From Propionibacteriales bacterium (GTDB lineage: Bacteria; Actinomycetota; Actinomycetes; Propionibacteriales; Nocardioidaceae): a stretch of 64,000 nucleotides of DNA. Position numbers and translations under genes: made by a program. Position 1 is the first letter of the stretch, and every line of letters begins with the position of its first letter. Under the pieces are notes generated by a model. That model made no database searches and was not told where the DNA came from. It saw nothing but the letters and a program-made list of their open reading frames with translations. The stretch is taken from positions 19,919 to 83,918 of the forward strand of contig JAPLCC010000026.1 in assembly GCA_026392415.1 (NCBI GenBank), in the 5' to 3' direction. Shown piece by piece: positions 1-7,518 of the stretch.

Positions 1-330
1 GCATGGAACCAGTACATCAACCCCGAGCTGGAGGTAGATGACCCGGCTGGGCTCGTCCAGGTGAAAGTCACCTACGGCACTCGCGGCTCCTCGGGTGACC
101 TCGAACTCGTGCGCGTCCGATGTGGCACCGAGCCGGCCGAGGTCGTCGTGGCCGAGCACCTCACCGCCGTCGCCGTCACCTGCACGGGTGGTGGTGTCAG
201 TGGCTGCAACGACAACACCGGGGCTGTACCGACCCGGATCACCATGACCCTCAGCGTCCGGGACCCCGAGGGCCAGGGAAACACCGACATCGTCAACCAG
301 ACAATCGAAGGCGAACGGAGACAGACATGA
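1..330 (+). CDS. Partial pseudopilin-like secreted protein (C-terminal part)
   Basis: The reading frame is open from the first base of the window and ends in TGA at 328-330, so only about 109 C-terminal residues are visible. The segment is beta-rich, with three cysteines and no membrane segment; it ends in a charged tail. The product is not recognisable from this fragment. Its stop overlaps the start of the next gene (ATGA at 327-330), and that gene looks like a PilX-type pilus assembly protein followed by a prepilin peptidase, so I infer a minor pseudopilin of a type IV pilus or secretion system whose hydrophobic N-terminus lies outside the window. Confidence 0.6.
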   Translation, partial: AWNQYINPELEVDDPAGLVQVKVTYGTRGSSGDLELVRVRCGTEPAEVVVAEHLTAVAVTCTGGGVSGCNDNTGAVPTRITMTLSVRDPEGQGNTDIVNQTIEGERRQT

Positions 331-2579
331 GGGGTTGGCGCTTGCGACGTTGTCGCAGCGACGAGGGAGCTGTGCTCATCCTCGCGCTCATCATCGTTAC
401 CGTGGTGGCCTTGGTGACTGGAATGGTTCTCACGCGTGGCGACGGCAGCCTGCGCGCCACGATCGCTCTGCGCAACGTTGCCGCGACCACGTATGCGGCG
501 GACGGAGCTGCCCAAGTCGTGCTCAACGGGTTGCGAACGGGCCATTGGGACACGACCGACGACGAAGCCGGCAACGTCCCGATCCCCAACTGGGTCTTCA
601 CCAACGGCGCTGGCACCGGTTGTTTCGGCAACAACGACGCAGATCCGGACGCACTTGACGATCCCGACGAGGACCTCGTTCTCAGCGACTTCTTCCCGGC
701 GGCGAAGGCAAGCGGAGAAGGTCCGGCCTCGGCGTACGTCAAGTGCGCTGGAGAGGAGGGAACCGGCGAGGAGGGCTCTGAACGCATCGTCAACGCCAAC
801 AACAGCCCCGGATGGGCGATCACCACGCTGGGCACCGGCGGCGAGGACGGCGTCTACAACTTCAACAAGGTGCTGAAGGTCCGCGGCGGGATCCGGTCCA
901 ACTCCAACATCAACGCCAACAAGGCGATATCGGTGGAGGATGCCGACGTCCGGTCGAAGACGGGCTCATGCACGAACGTCACGGTCAGCACCGGCTACAC
1001 CTGTGCGACGAACGGCGGCGTCGACGCCTCCGAGTACGACGCAGCCAAGTATGACGCCGACGTCGCCTCGATCTCCCAGACCTGCACCACGCCGCAGCCG
1101 ACGTGTTGGCAACCAGTTCCGGCTTGCTCGGGCGGGCGCGCGACTTTCAGCCCCGGCTACTACGACGACGCCGCGGCCTTGGAAGGTCTGAACGGCTGCA
1201 ACGTGCTGTGGTTCCAGCCGGGCACCTACTACTTCGACTTCCACAACTCGTCGACCAACGGCGACCCGCTGTTCGAGGCAGGGATCGTCGGCAGCACGGA
1301 GAACCAGTGGACCATCAACGGGCCGAAGGTCATCGGTGGCGCCACCCAGTCCGGTTCGCCCCCGACCAATGCGACGCCGATCCCTGGTGCCTGCCGGAAC
1401 CCGGTCGACGACGTTTCAGCGCAGGGCGTGCAGTTCATCCTTGGCGGTGACAGCCGGATCTCCGTCGGCAAGGACTCGTTGGTCGAGCTCTGTGCGACCT
1501 ACCGCTCGACGCGGCCGCCGATGGTGCTCTACAGCCCCCGTCCCGGCAACACCGACTTCGGCGGGAACCCGAGCCCGACCAACCTGACGGGGGTCGCCAC
1601 CGGGATGACGACCAACGCTGCCGCTTCGGCGACAGCTGCCGGCACCCACGGCACCTTCATCGGTGGCACTCAGGCGGCGTTGCAGAACCAGGGCAATGGC
1701 ACGGCGCTGTGGGCCAGGACCACGACCACAGGTGGCAACCAGACGCGCACCTTGACGATGTCCGGTTTCCAGCCGTCGCAGACGGTGCCCAAGGGGTCCG
1801 TCGTCACCGGCGCACGTGTCGTCGTCAGGCACCGCAACTCAGTGGCGGCCGCCAACTCGGCTTCGCTGACGATCACCCCGACGGCTGCCGGAGCCTCAGC
1901 GCTCAACACGTACAACTTCACGCCGACGTCGACGTCGACTCTCGGCGACCAGACCGTGAGCCTCAAGACGGCGCTGACCGCTGCGCAGTGGGGTCTTTTC
2001 GCGAGGGGTGTGCATGACTACGGCTACACCGGAGCCACCATTGCGTACGGCGCGGTCCTGCCGGCTGCGACGGGGGCCATCCCCACCCGGTCTGCCGAGG
2101 TCGACTTCGTGCGCCTTGAGTTGGACTATTACGTCCCGCAGCTCCGCAACACGGCAGCCATTAGCAACAATTGTGTGTCGACGGTGGCCAGTTGCGCGCA
2201 GTTCGAGTCGGACAAGCGGTCCGAGATCTACCTCCAGGGCACGACTTTCCTGCCGCAGGGCAAGGTCGAGATCGGTGTCTCCAACACCGACTACCAGGTG
2301 TTCCGATGGGGCGTCGTCGCTCGTGCCCTGCACGGCAACCTGAACGGTGCCTACAAGGAGGAAGGCGCACTGATCGAACTGCCCGACCAGTCGCCGGGCC
2401 TCGGGCTGAACACGACGCTCGTCCAGTTCGACGTGTACGTCTGTCCCGACTCGGACACCTGTGACGACAGTGGCAAGTTGGCGTTGAAGGTGAGAGCCCA
2501 GATCTGGGACGTCGATGGCATCGCGTCCACCACGAGCGACCGGGAGATCACGATCATGAGCTGGAGCCACCAGCGCTGA
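327..2579 (+). CDS. PilX-like pilus assembly/surface protein, 750 aa
   Basis: I start the gene at the ATG at 327, which overlaps the preceding stop, rather than at the upstream in-frame ATG at 120, which would run through the previous gene. The N-terminus has an Arg-rich leader followed by a single hydrophobic helix (about residues 17-39, GAVLILALIIVTVVALVTG), as in PilX/minor-pilin proteins, but it lacks the classic GFTLIE cleavage motif. The remainder is a long extracellular, Asn/Thr/Gly-rich beta region with paired cysteines around residues 220-310. Located directly upstream of a prepilin peptidase gene. The role in pilus biogenesis is inferred from N-terminal architecture and neighbours; the large passenger region is not assigned to a known fold. 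Confidence 0.7.
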   Translation: MRGWRLRRCRSDEGAVLILALIIVTVVALVTGMVLTRGDGSLRATIALRNVAATTYAADGAAQVVLNGLRTGHWDTTDDEAGNVPIPNWVFTNGAGTGCFGNNDADPDALDDPDEDLVLSDFFPAAKASGEGPASAYVKCAGEEGTGEEGSERIVNANNSPGWAITTLGTGGEDGVYNFNKVLKVRGGIRSNSNINANKAISVEDADVRSKTGSCTNVTVSTGYTCATNGGVDASEYDAAKYDADVASISQTCTTPQPTCWQPVPACSGGRATFSPGYYDDAAALEGLNGCNVLWFQPGTYYFDFHNSSTNGDPLFEAGIVGSTENQWTINGPKVIGGATQSGSPPTNATPIPGACRNPVDDVSAQGVQFILGGDSRISVGKDSLVELCATYRSTRPPMVLYSPRPGNTDFGGNPSPTNLTGVATGMTTNAAASATAAGTHGTFIGGTQAALQNQGNGTALWARTTTTGGNQTRTLTMSGFQPSQTVPKGSVVTGARVVVRHRNSVAAANSASLTITPTAAGASALNTYNFTPTSTSTLGDQTVSLKTALTAAQWGLFARGVHDYGYTGATIAYGAVLPAATGAIPTRSAEVDFVRLELDYYVPQLRNTAAISNNCVSTVASCAQFESDKRSEIYLQGTTFLPQGKVEIGVSNTDYQVFRWGVVARALHGNLNGAYKEEGALIELPDQSPGLGLNTTLVQFDVYVCPDSDTCDDSGKLALKVRAQIWDVDGIASTTSDREITIMSWSHQR

Positions 2580-2632
2580 GCGAGCAACAGTTCTTCGACG
2601 TCTTCGTCCTGATCTTCGCTGGCCTGCTCGGG

Positions 2633-3376
2633 TTGGTCATCGGGTCGTTCCTCAACGTCGTCGCGCACCGGGTACCGGCGGGGGAGTCGATCGTCAGCCC
2701 GCCGTCGGCGTGCCCGAAGTGCAAGCACGAGATCCGGAACCGGCACAACGTGCCGGTGCTCGGGTGGTTGATGCTGCGCGGGAAGTGCTTCGACTGCGGG
2801 GAGCCGATCAGTGCGCGGTACCCGCTCGTCGAGGCCGGCACCGGGCTGGCGTTCGTGCTGGTCGCGCTGCGGTTCGGCGCGGACGAGCAGGGGCTGCGAC
2901 TGCTGCCGGCGTACCTCACCTTCGCCGCCATCGGCATCGCGCTCGCGCTCATCGACCTGGACGTGCAGCGCCTGCCGGACAAGATCGTGTTGCCGTCGTA
3001 CGTCGTCCTGGCAGGGTTGCTGGTCATCGGCGGGGACGGGGGAGCGTTGCTGCGCGCGACGGAAGGTGCGGCGATCCTCTTCGCGTTCTTCTTCATCGTC
3101 TGGCTGATCGCACCCGGTGGCATGGGGTTCGGCGACGTGAAACTGTCCGGGGTGGTGGGCGGGATGACGGCCTACCTCACCTGGGGGACGTTCCTCATCG
3201 GCGCGTTCATGGGGTTCCTGCTGGGTGCGGTCGCCGGCGTACTGCTGATGGCCGGGGGCAAGGCCGGACGCAAGACCGCCGTGCCGTTCGGGCCGTTCAT
3301 GATCCTCGGCGCGTGGACGGCGATCCTGGGTGCGGGTGGGCTGGGGGACTACTACCTGGAGCTGATCGGGTTCTAG
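2633..3376 (+). CDS. Type 4 prepilin peptidase (A24 family)
   Basis: Membrane aspartic peptidase that cleaves the leader of type IV prepilins and can N-methylate the new N-terminus. The visible frame begins IGSFLNVVAHRVP, followed by two CxxC pairs (CPKCKHEI and CFDCGEPI), the zinc-binding loop typical of full-length PilD, then about seven hydrophobic helices. The peptidase signature aspartates are present in ALIDLDVQRLPD and in the GFGDVKL motif. The TTG at 2633 truncates the first hydrophobic helix: the frame is open upstream and residues FFDVFVLIFAGLLGL precede it, so real translation may begin at a CTG at 2561 or 2576, coupled to the preceding stop at 2577-2579. It follows the PilX-like gene and should process the pilins of this locus. 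Confidence 0.88.
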   Translation: MVIGSFLNVVAHRVPAGESIVSPPSACPKCKHEIRNRHNVPVLGWLMLRGKCFDCGEPISARYPLVEAGTGLAFVLVALRFGADEQGLRLLPAYLTFAAIGIALALIDLDVQRLPDKIVLPSYVVLAGLLVIGGDGGALLRATEGAAILFAFFFIVWLIAPGGMGFGDVKLSGVVGGMTAYLTWGTFLIGAFMGFLLGAVAGVLLMAGGKAGRKTAVPFGPFMILGAWTAILGAGGLGDYYLELIGF

Positions 3377-3383
3377 GTGTCTG

Positions 3384-3428
3384 GGCGTCTCGATACGCCG
3401 CTCGTTCCTCGCGGCTACTCGACGAACC
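3384..3428 (-). repeat. REP-like dispersed repeat, copy 1
   Basis: The 45-nt unit has outer ends GCGTCTCGATACG and CTACTCGACGAACC and a variable palindromic centre. It differs from the copy at 4528-4572 at three positions only. A shorter partial copy (CTACTCGACGAGCTTGATGGG type) follows at 3436-3462. Confidence 0.85.
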
Positions 3429-3519
3429 TGATGGGCTCTGGCTACTCGACGAGCTTGATGGGCGACCATCGGAAGTGCGGGATCGGCAGCGCGAGTGTGA
3501 CGTGATGCACTGTTCCAAC

Positions 3520-3576
3520 AGGCCGTGGTGGTTTGAGCCGTGCAGTGTCCCCTGCATGGAACGACCACCACGGCCT
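3520..3576. repeat. Perfect 13-bp inverted repeat (stem-loop)
   Basis: AGGCCGTGGTGGT at 3520-3532 is exactly complementary to ACCACCACGGCCT at 3564-3576 with a 31-nt loop. It could be a transcription terminator without a U-tract for the pilus operon, or the remnant end of a mobile element; neither is established. Confidence 0.6.
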
Positions 3577-3668
3577 GATTGGTGGAACGGCACCAAGTCT
3601 GCCGCGAGTGGGCGCGGCCAGGGTCGGAAGTTTGGTCAAATTCTGACGCCCGGGGCTTGTGACTGTAT

Positions 3669-3684
3669 TCGAACAGGTGTACGA
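3669..3684. promoter_or_regulatory. Putative LexA (SOS) box
   Basis: TCGAACAGGTGTACGA matches the actinobacterial SOS box TCGAAC-N4-GTTCGA at 11 of 12 defined positions. It lies 143 nt upstream of a 13E12/DUF222 HNH gene. SOS boxes ahead of 13E12-family genes are known from mycobacteria, which supports the call. Confidence 0.6.
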
Positions 3685-3826
3685 TCGACCGTAGGTCACG
3701 ACAGCCGGAGCCCCGTGCGGGGAGGAGGGTGTCGGGACCGAGTCCAGGTCGGGACAGTCAGTGCCCAGGGAAGGGCCGCCGGTCGGGCGACACGTGTTGT
3801 AGCCGTGCTCGTCCGTAGGAGATTCC

Positions 3827-5086
3827 ATGACCGCCACAGCCACCTCGGGTGTTCACCCGATCCTGGCGTGCGCGGGTGTGATCGCGGATGCTTTGAAGGA
3901 CGTCTCCGACGTGCAACCGACGTTCATGTCGCCTGCGGACAAGAAGGCCGCACTGCTGCAGATCGCAGCCAACGAGGCGGCCCAGGCGGAGTTGCGGCTC
4001 CGGGTGCTGGCCTCTTCCGACGACGTCGCTGATGAGACAGGTGCGCGCGATGCTGCGGCGTGGGTCTCGCACGCGACGCGGGCCGATCCGCTGACGGCGC
4101 GGGCCGACCTGCACCTGGCGAAGGCGTTGGAGGATCGGCCGCTGGTTGCCGCCGGGATGCGCGAGGGCCAGGTGTCGCAGGCGCAGGCGCGTGTGATCGT
4201 GGCCGGTCTCGATGCGTTGCCCGATGAGGTCGGCCCGGACGTGACGGCGTCCGCCGAACGAGAGCTGGTCGGCTACGCCGCCGACTTCCGGCCCAAGGAG
4301 CTGCGCCGCCTCGCACGCCACATCCTCGATGTCGTTGCGCCTGAGATCGCCGATGAGGAGGCCGGTCGGCAGCTCGAGGCTGAGGAGCGGCGGGCGCGGG
4401 AGAAGGCTTCGCTGAGGTTCCGCGACCTGGGGGACGGGCGGACGCGAGTGTGGGGCGTGCTGCCGACGGCGGTGGCGGAACGACTGAAGGTCTATCTGCA
4501 GGCGTTCACGTCTCCGCGTTCGTCGGAGCGTCTCGATACGTCGCTCGTTCCTCGCGACTGCTCGACGAACCTACGACAGGACCGGGCGTACGCGTGGGCT
4601 CTCGCGGCGCTGCTGGAGGCGCTCGATCCGGACAACCTCCCCGAGCACGGTGGCGACGCGACGACCGTGATCGTCACGATGACGCTGGAGCAGTTGCGGG
4701 CAGAGCTCGCGGCGGCGGGTCTGCTCTCCGGTGGTGAAGAGATCTCAGCGTCCGAGGCACGGCGGCTGGCCTGCCAGGCACAGATCATCCCGGCGGTGCT
4801 CGGCGGCAGGAGTGAGGTGCTCGAGCTCGGTCGCAGCCAGCGGCTGGCCTCTCGGGCACAGCGCAAGGCGCTCCGGCTTCGCGACCGCGGCTGCCGGGCC
4901 GAAGGCTGCACGGTGCCGGCCGCCTGGACCGAGGCCCACCACCTCAAACCCTGGTCCGAAGGCGGGAAGACCGACCTCAACGACCTCATCAGCTTCTGCA
5001 ACCACGACCATCACAAGATTCACGACCCCGCGTACACCCATGAGTTCCTGGCGAACGGGGATGTGCGGTTCCACCGACGTAGATAG
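3827..5086 (+). CDS. DUF222 / 13E12-family HNH endonuclease
   Basis: A 419-aa protein with an N-terminal DUF222 (13E12 repeat) region and a C-terminal HNH nuclease domain. The HNH part shows CRAEGC, then EAHHLKPW, a conserved Asn (LNDLISFCNHDHH) and terminal KIHD, i.e. the Cys pair, His-His-Asn-His core and second zinc ligands. A GGAG ribosome site sits just before the ATG. The family is multi-copy and variable in actinobacteria; its biological role is unsettled, and DNA cleavage or selfish mobility are both possible. Odd feature: an almost exact copy of a 45-nt dispersed repeat lies inside the gene at 4528-4572, encoding about 15 residues (roughly 235-249) without breaking the frame. The upstream SOS box suggests induction by DNA damage. 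Confidence 0.85.
   Translation: MTATATSGVHPILACAGVIADALKDVSDVQPTFMSPADKKAALLQIAANEAAQAELRLRVLASSDDVADETGARDAAAWVSHATRADPLTARADLHLAKALEDRPLVAAGMREGQVSQAQARVIVAGLDALPDEVGPDVTASAERELVGYAADFRPKELRRLARHILDVVAPEIADEEAGRQLEAEERRAREKASLRFRDLGDGRTRVWGVLPTAVAERLKVYLQAFTSPRSSERLDTSLVPRDCSTNLRQDRAYAWALAALLEALDPDNLPEHGGDATTVIVTMTLEQLRAELAAAGLLSGGEEISASEARRLACQAQIIPAVLGGRSEVLELGRSQRLASRAQRKALRLRDRGCRAEGCTVPAAWTEAHHLKPWSEGGKTDLNDLISFCNHDHHKIHDPAYTHEFLANGDVRFHRRR
4528..4572 (-). repeat. REP-like repeat copy 2, inside the HNH gene
   Basis: Begins GCGTCTCGATACG and ends CTCGACGAACCT; 42 of 45 positions match copy 1 at 3384-3428. Its length is a multiple of three, so the host frame stays open across it. Confidence 0.88.
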
Positions 5087-5105
5087 GCGACATCGACGGA
5101 ATCCT

Positions 5106-5223
5106 GAGACGGTTGCTGCGGGTCTCGAGACGGTTGCTGCGCAACCTCCTCGACCACCGAAGCCTGCTTCGCGGCCTCTCCTCGACCACCGAAGCCTGCT
5201 TCGCGGCCTCTCCTTGACCACCG
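5106..5223. repeat. Two short tandem repeats
   Basis: GAGACGGTTGCTGCG occurs at 5106-5120 and 5127-5141 (period 21). A second, 32-bp unit beginning CCTCGACCACCGAAGCCTGC occurs at 5148-5179 and 5180-5211, with a 12-nt partial third copy at 5212-5223. The region lies between convergent genes and holds no ORF of its own. Confidence 0.85.
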
Positions 5224-5228
5224 TGGAA

Positions 5229-5441
5229 TCAGCGTGCGGAGAAGCAGACCAGGCACGACGACGGGTCGTGCTGGATGTTGCTGGCGTGGAGGCGGTCGGC
5301 GCGGGTCAGGAAGTCGTCGAGGGCACGCTCGGACGCGGCGATCTCGAGGATGACTTCCTCAAGGTCGGGCGCCAGGCGGGGGCCCCTGCGGACCCCCCGC
5401 TGTTCCTTCTCGAAGACGTCCGTGGTCGCTAGTGCGCTCAT
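5229..5441 (-). CDS. Small hypothetical protein, 70 aa
   Basis: The start at 5441 is chosen for its strong GGGAGGA ribosome-binding sequence; the frame is open further upstream but without such a site. The product begins MSALATTDVFEKEQRG, has an acidic helix (PDLEEVILEIAASERALDDF) and ends with HDPSSCLVCFSAR, a CxxC-type pair near the C-terminus. I do not recognise the family. It sits 157 nt downstream of the cardiolipin synthase gene on the same strand but with its own ribosome site, so it is probably a separate cistron. Confidence 0.55.
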   Translation of the reverse strand: MSALATTDVFEKEQRGVRRGPRLAPDLEEVILEIAASERALDDFLTRADRLHASNIQHDPSSCLVCFSAR

Positions 5442-5598
5442 GGTTCCTCCCTCTTTCTCTCGCACGATTCCTGCTGGCTTCCAGGACTCCGCGCTCCCTC
5501 GAGGCCCTGTTCTCCGAGCATCCTCGGCCACTGGCACGGGCGCAATGGGACAGGGCCAGGTCCGGTCGAAAGCAGGACGAACGTCCCATCACAATTGA

Positions 5599-7071
5599 CT
5601 ACTGCAACCCCGCGGTCAGCCGCATCACGTTGTCGACGTACCTCGAAAGCGATGGTCGGCGGTCCCATTCGGCCAGCGTGAGCTCCTTCGACATCGCTCG
5701 GTAGCCGTCCTGCACCTCGCGCAGACGCGCCACCACGGCCGGGTCCGGGAGCATCAGCGACACCTCGTAGTTGAGGCCGAACGAGCGCATGTCCATGTTG
5801 CTGGAGCCGATCACGGCCACGGTGTCGTCGATCGTGAAGTGCTTCGCGTGCAGGATCAGCGGCGCCGGATAGCGATGGATGCGCACGCCCGCCTCGAGCA
5901 GCGCGCGGTAGTACGACGCCTGGGCGTGGCCGACCATGAACTGGTCGGCGACCTCGCTGACGAACAGCTCCACCTCGACGCCGCGTTCGGCGGCCGTGGT
6001 CACGGCGTACAGCAGGGACTCGTCGGGGACGAAGTACGGCGACGTCAGGGAGATCCGCTCCGTGGCGGCATAGATCAGCGTGGTGAACATGCGCAGGTTG
6101 TTCTCGGCCGAGATGCCCGGGCCGCTCGGCACCACCTGGCAGGGCACGTCGAGCATCTCGTCCGGGCGGGCGTCGGGAGTGCCGTGGACGGCGACCAGCT
6201 CGACCACCTCGCCCGTCTCGACGTACCAGTCGGTGGCGAAGACACCGTTGAGTCCACCGACGACCGGGCCCTCCAGCCGCACCATCAGCTCGACCCACTC
6301 GCGGCCGAGTCGGTGGTTCTTCGCGCTGTTGTAACCGGGCTCGGTCAGGTTGAGCGAACCGGTGAACCCGACGCTGCCGTCGACCACGAGGATCTTGCGG
6401 TGGTTGCGCAGGTCGGGGCGTCGGAACCGCCCCTGCAGCGGCTTGATCGGCAGCATCGGGTGCCAGTCGATGTCGGTCTTGCGGAGCTGCCGCAGCATCC
6501 GGCGGTAGCCGGTGATGCCCCGTGAGCCGAGGTGGTCGAACAGCAGGCGTACGTCGACCCCGCGGGCGCACGCGCGGACCAGCGCATCGAAGAGCGGGCT
6601 GGTCACGTCGTCCCACGCGGTGATGTAGAACTCCACGTGAACGTGGCTGCGCGCCCGGTCCACCTCGGCGGCCATCTCGAGGATCACCGCCCGGTAGTCG
6701 TCCCAGAGCTGGACCTCGTTGCCGCCGGTCAGCGGCAGCGCGCCCAGGTGGTGGTTGAGCGCGGCGACCCGGGCGATCGGCGCCGGCAGCCGGTTGGCGT
6801 CGAACGTCAGCGGGAGCTTGTCGGTGCGCTCGCGGATCGCGTCGATCGCCCTGCGCTGGCGCCCGATCCGGCGCGCGCCGAGCCGGGTGCGGCCGAACAG
6901 CAGAAAGATCGAGAAGCCGATGATCGGCTCGATCATGATGAGCAGCAGCCACGCCATCCCGGTCGACGGCTTGCGGTTGCCGGGGATGATGCCGAGAGCG
7001 GCCAGGCGGAGGACGACCTCGACGGTGAGGAAGGCCCAGCCGAAGGTCGAGGTGGGGTCGGGCCAGGTCAT
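5599..7071 (-). CDS. cls: Cardiolipin synthase, phospholipase D family
   Basis: A 490-aa membrane enzyme that condenses phosphatidylglycerol to cardiolipin. Two hydrophobic helices (about residues 10-28 and 38-60) precede two phospholipase D half-domains. The first HKD motif is NHRKILVVDG with GFTGSLNL downstream (around residue 225); the second is LHAKHFTIDD with IGSSNMD (around residue 405). Both His, Lys and Asp triads are intact and the length is normal for bacterial Cls. It appears monocistronic; downstream on the same strand is only the small gene ending at 5229. Confidence 0.92.
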   Translation of the reverse strand: MTWPDPTSTFGWAFLTVEVVLRLAALGIIPGNRKPSTGMAWLLLIMIEPIIGFSIFLLFGRTRLGARRIGRQRRAIDAIRERTDKLPLTFDANRLPAPIARVAALNHHLGALPLTGGNEVQLWDDYRAVILEMAAEVDRARSHVHVEFYITAWDDVTSPLFDALVRACARGVDVRLLFDHLGSRGITGYRRMLRQLRKTDIDWHPMLPIKPLQGRFRRPDLRNHRKILVVDGSVGFTGSLNLTEPGYNSAKNHRLGREWVELMVRLEGPVVGGLNGVFATDWYVETGEVVELVAVHGTPDARPDEMLDVPCQVVPSGPGISAENNLRMFTTLIYAATERISLTSPYFVPDESLLYAVTTAAERGVEVELFVSEVADQFMVGHAQASYYRALLEAGVRIHRYPAPLILHAKHFTIDDTVAVIGSSNMDMRSFGLNYEVSLMLPDPAVVARLREVQDGYRAMSKELTLAEWDRRPSLSRYVDNVMRLTAGLQ

Positions 7072-7115
7072 GCCTGCACCCTAGATCCCGACAGCCTCGA
7101 CCTTCGGTAGGCGCC

Positions 7116-7319
7116 TCAGCGGAAGGCGCAGCCCGACTGGACGCCCAAGCGACGCAGGATCACGGCTGCCGGGCAGAACCCGGTGATGCTCGACTGGAGC
7201 AGGTTGGCCCCGACGAAGGCCGCCAGGAGCACCCACCACGTCGAGACGAGAGCGGTCAGGAAGACGCTGACCAGGACAAGGCTCCCGGCAAGCGCGAACA
7301 CGGCGCGGTCGATGTTCAT
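7116..7319 (-). CDS. DUF2892 (YgaP-type) membrane protein
   Basis: 67 residues with two hydrophobic helices (about 8-26 and 27-45), then a C-terminal stretch with two cysteines (GFCPAAVILRRLG and SGCAFR). The opening MNIDRAVFALAGS and the FCP motif are typical of DUF2892 proteins, which are often fused or adjacent to rhodaneses and sulfur-stress genes. It is the last gene of the unit running from the MMPL transporter, 10 nt after the 53-aa Cys-rich gene. Confidence 0.85.
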   Translation of the reverse strand: MNIDRAVFALAGSLVLVSVFLTALVSTWWVLLAAFVGANLLQSSITGFCPAAVILRRLGVQSGCAFR

Positions 7320-7329
7320 GTCCTTCTCC

Positions 7330-7491
7330 TCATCGTCCGAGCAGTCGGCTCAGCCAGCCGTCGCTCGGGTCGGTCTCGTGGCCGCCACACCACTGGTCAG
7401 CGGGCACCCTCGCCTTGACGGCAGCGACGTGGCTGCCGCAACCCGACCAGGTGGTCTTGCCGCATCTGCGGCAGCGAGCGGGTCGACACAT
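7330..7491 (-). CDS. Small Cys-rich zinc-ribbon-like protein, 53 aa
   Basis: ATG at 7491 is preceded by GAAGGAGAT, a good ribosome site. The product starts MCRPARCRRCGKTTWSGCG and contains HV and WCGGHE, so Cys and His are spaced like a small zinc ribbon. Very similar short proteins (MCRPxxCRxCGKTTWxGCG) are widespread in actinobacteria but uncharacterised. Position between the AhpD-like gene and the DUF2892 gene makes it part of the thiol/sulfur-stress unit. Too short for most gene callers. Confidence 0.85.
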   Translation of the reverse strand: MCRPARCRRCGKTTWSGCGSHVAAVKARVPADQWCGGHETDPSDGWLSRLLGR

Positions 7492-7518
7492 GGTGATCTC
7501 CTTCGGGTGGTGAGCCGG

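Larger units (their letters stand above)
3377..3826. other. 450-bp repeat-rich intergenic region
   Basis: No gene is convincing here. The region holds one full and one partial copy of the dispersed REP-like repeat (3384-3462), a perfect 13-bp inverted repeat (3520-3532 and 3564-3576) and an SOS-box-like site (3669-3684) ahead of the HNH gene. The segment 3690-3820 between the SOS box and the HNH gene is probably its untranslated leader. Confidence 0.6.

Noticed and set aside
120..326. Upstream extension of the PilX-like gene to the ATG at 120
   Set aside because: This part is Arg/His-rich, covers the preceding gene, and the ATG at 327 gives the expected overlap and hydrophobic N-terminus.
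5148..5223. Possible CRISPR array from 32-bp units
   Set aside because: The units are adjacent with no unique spacers, only 2.4 copies exist, and no cas gene is present.
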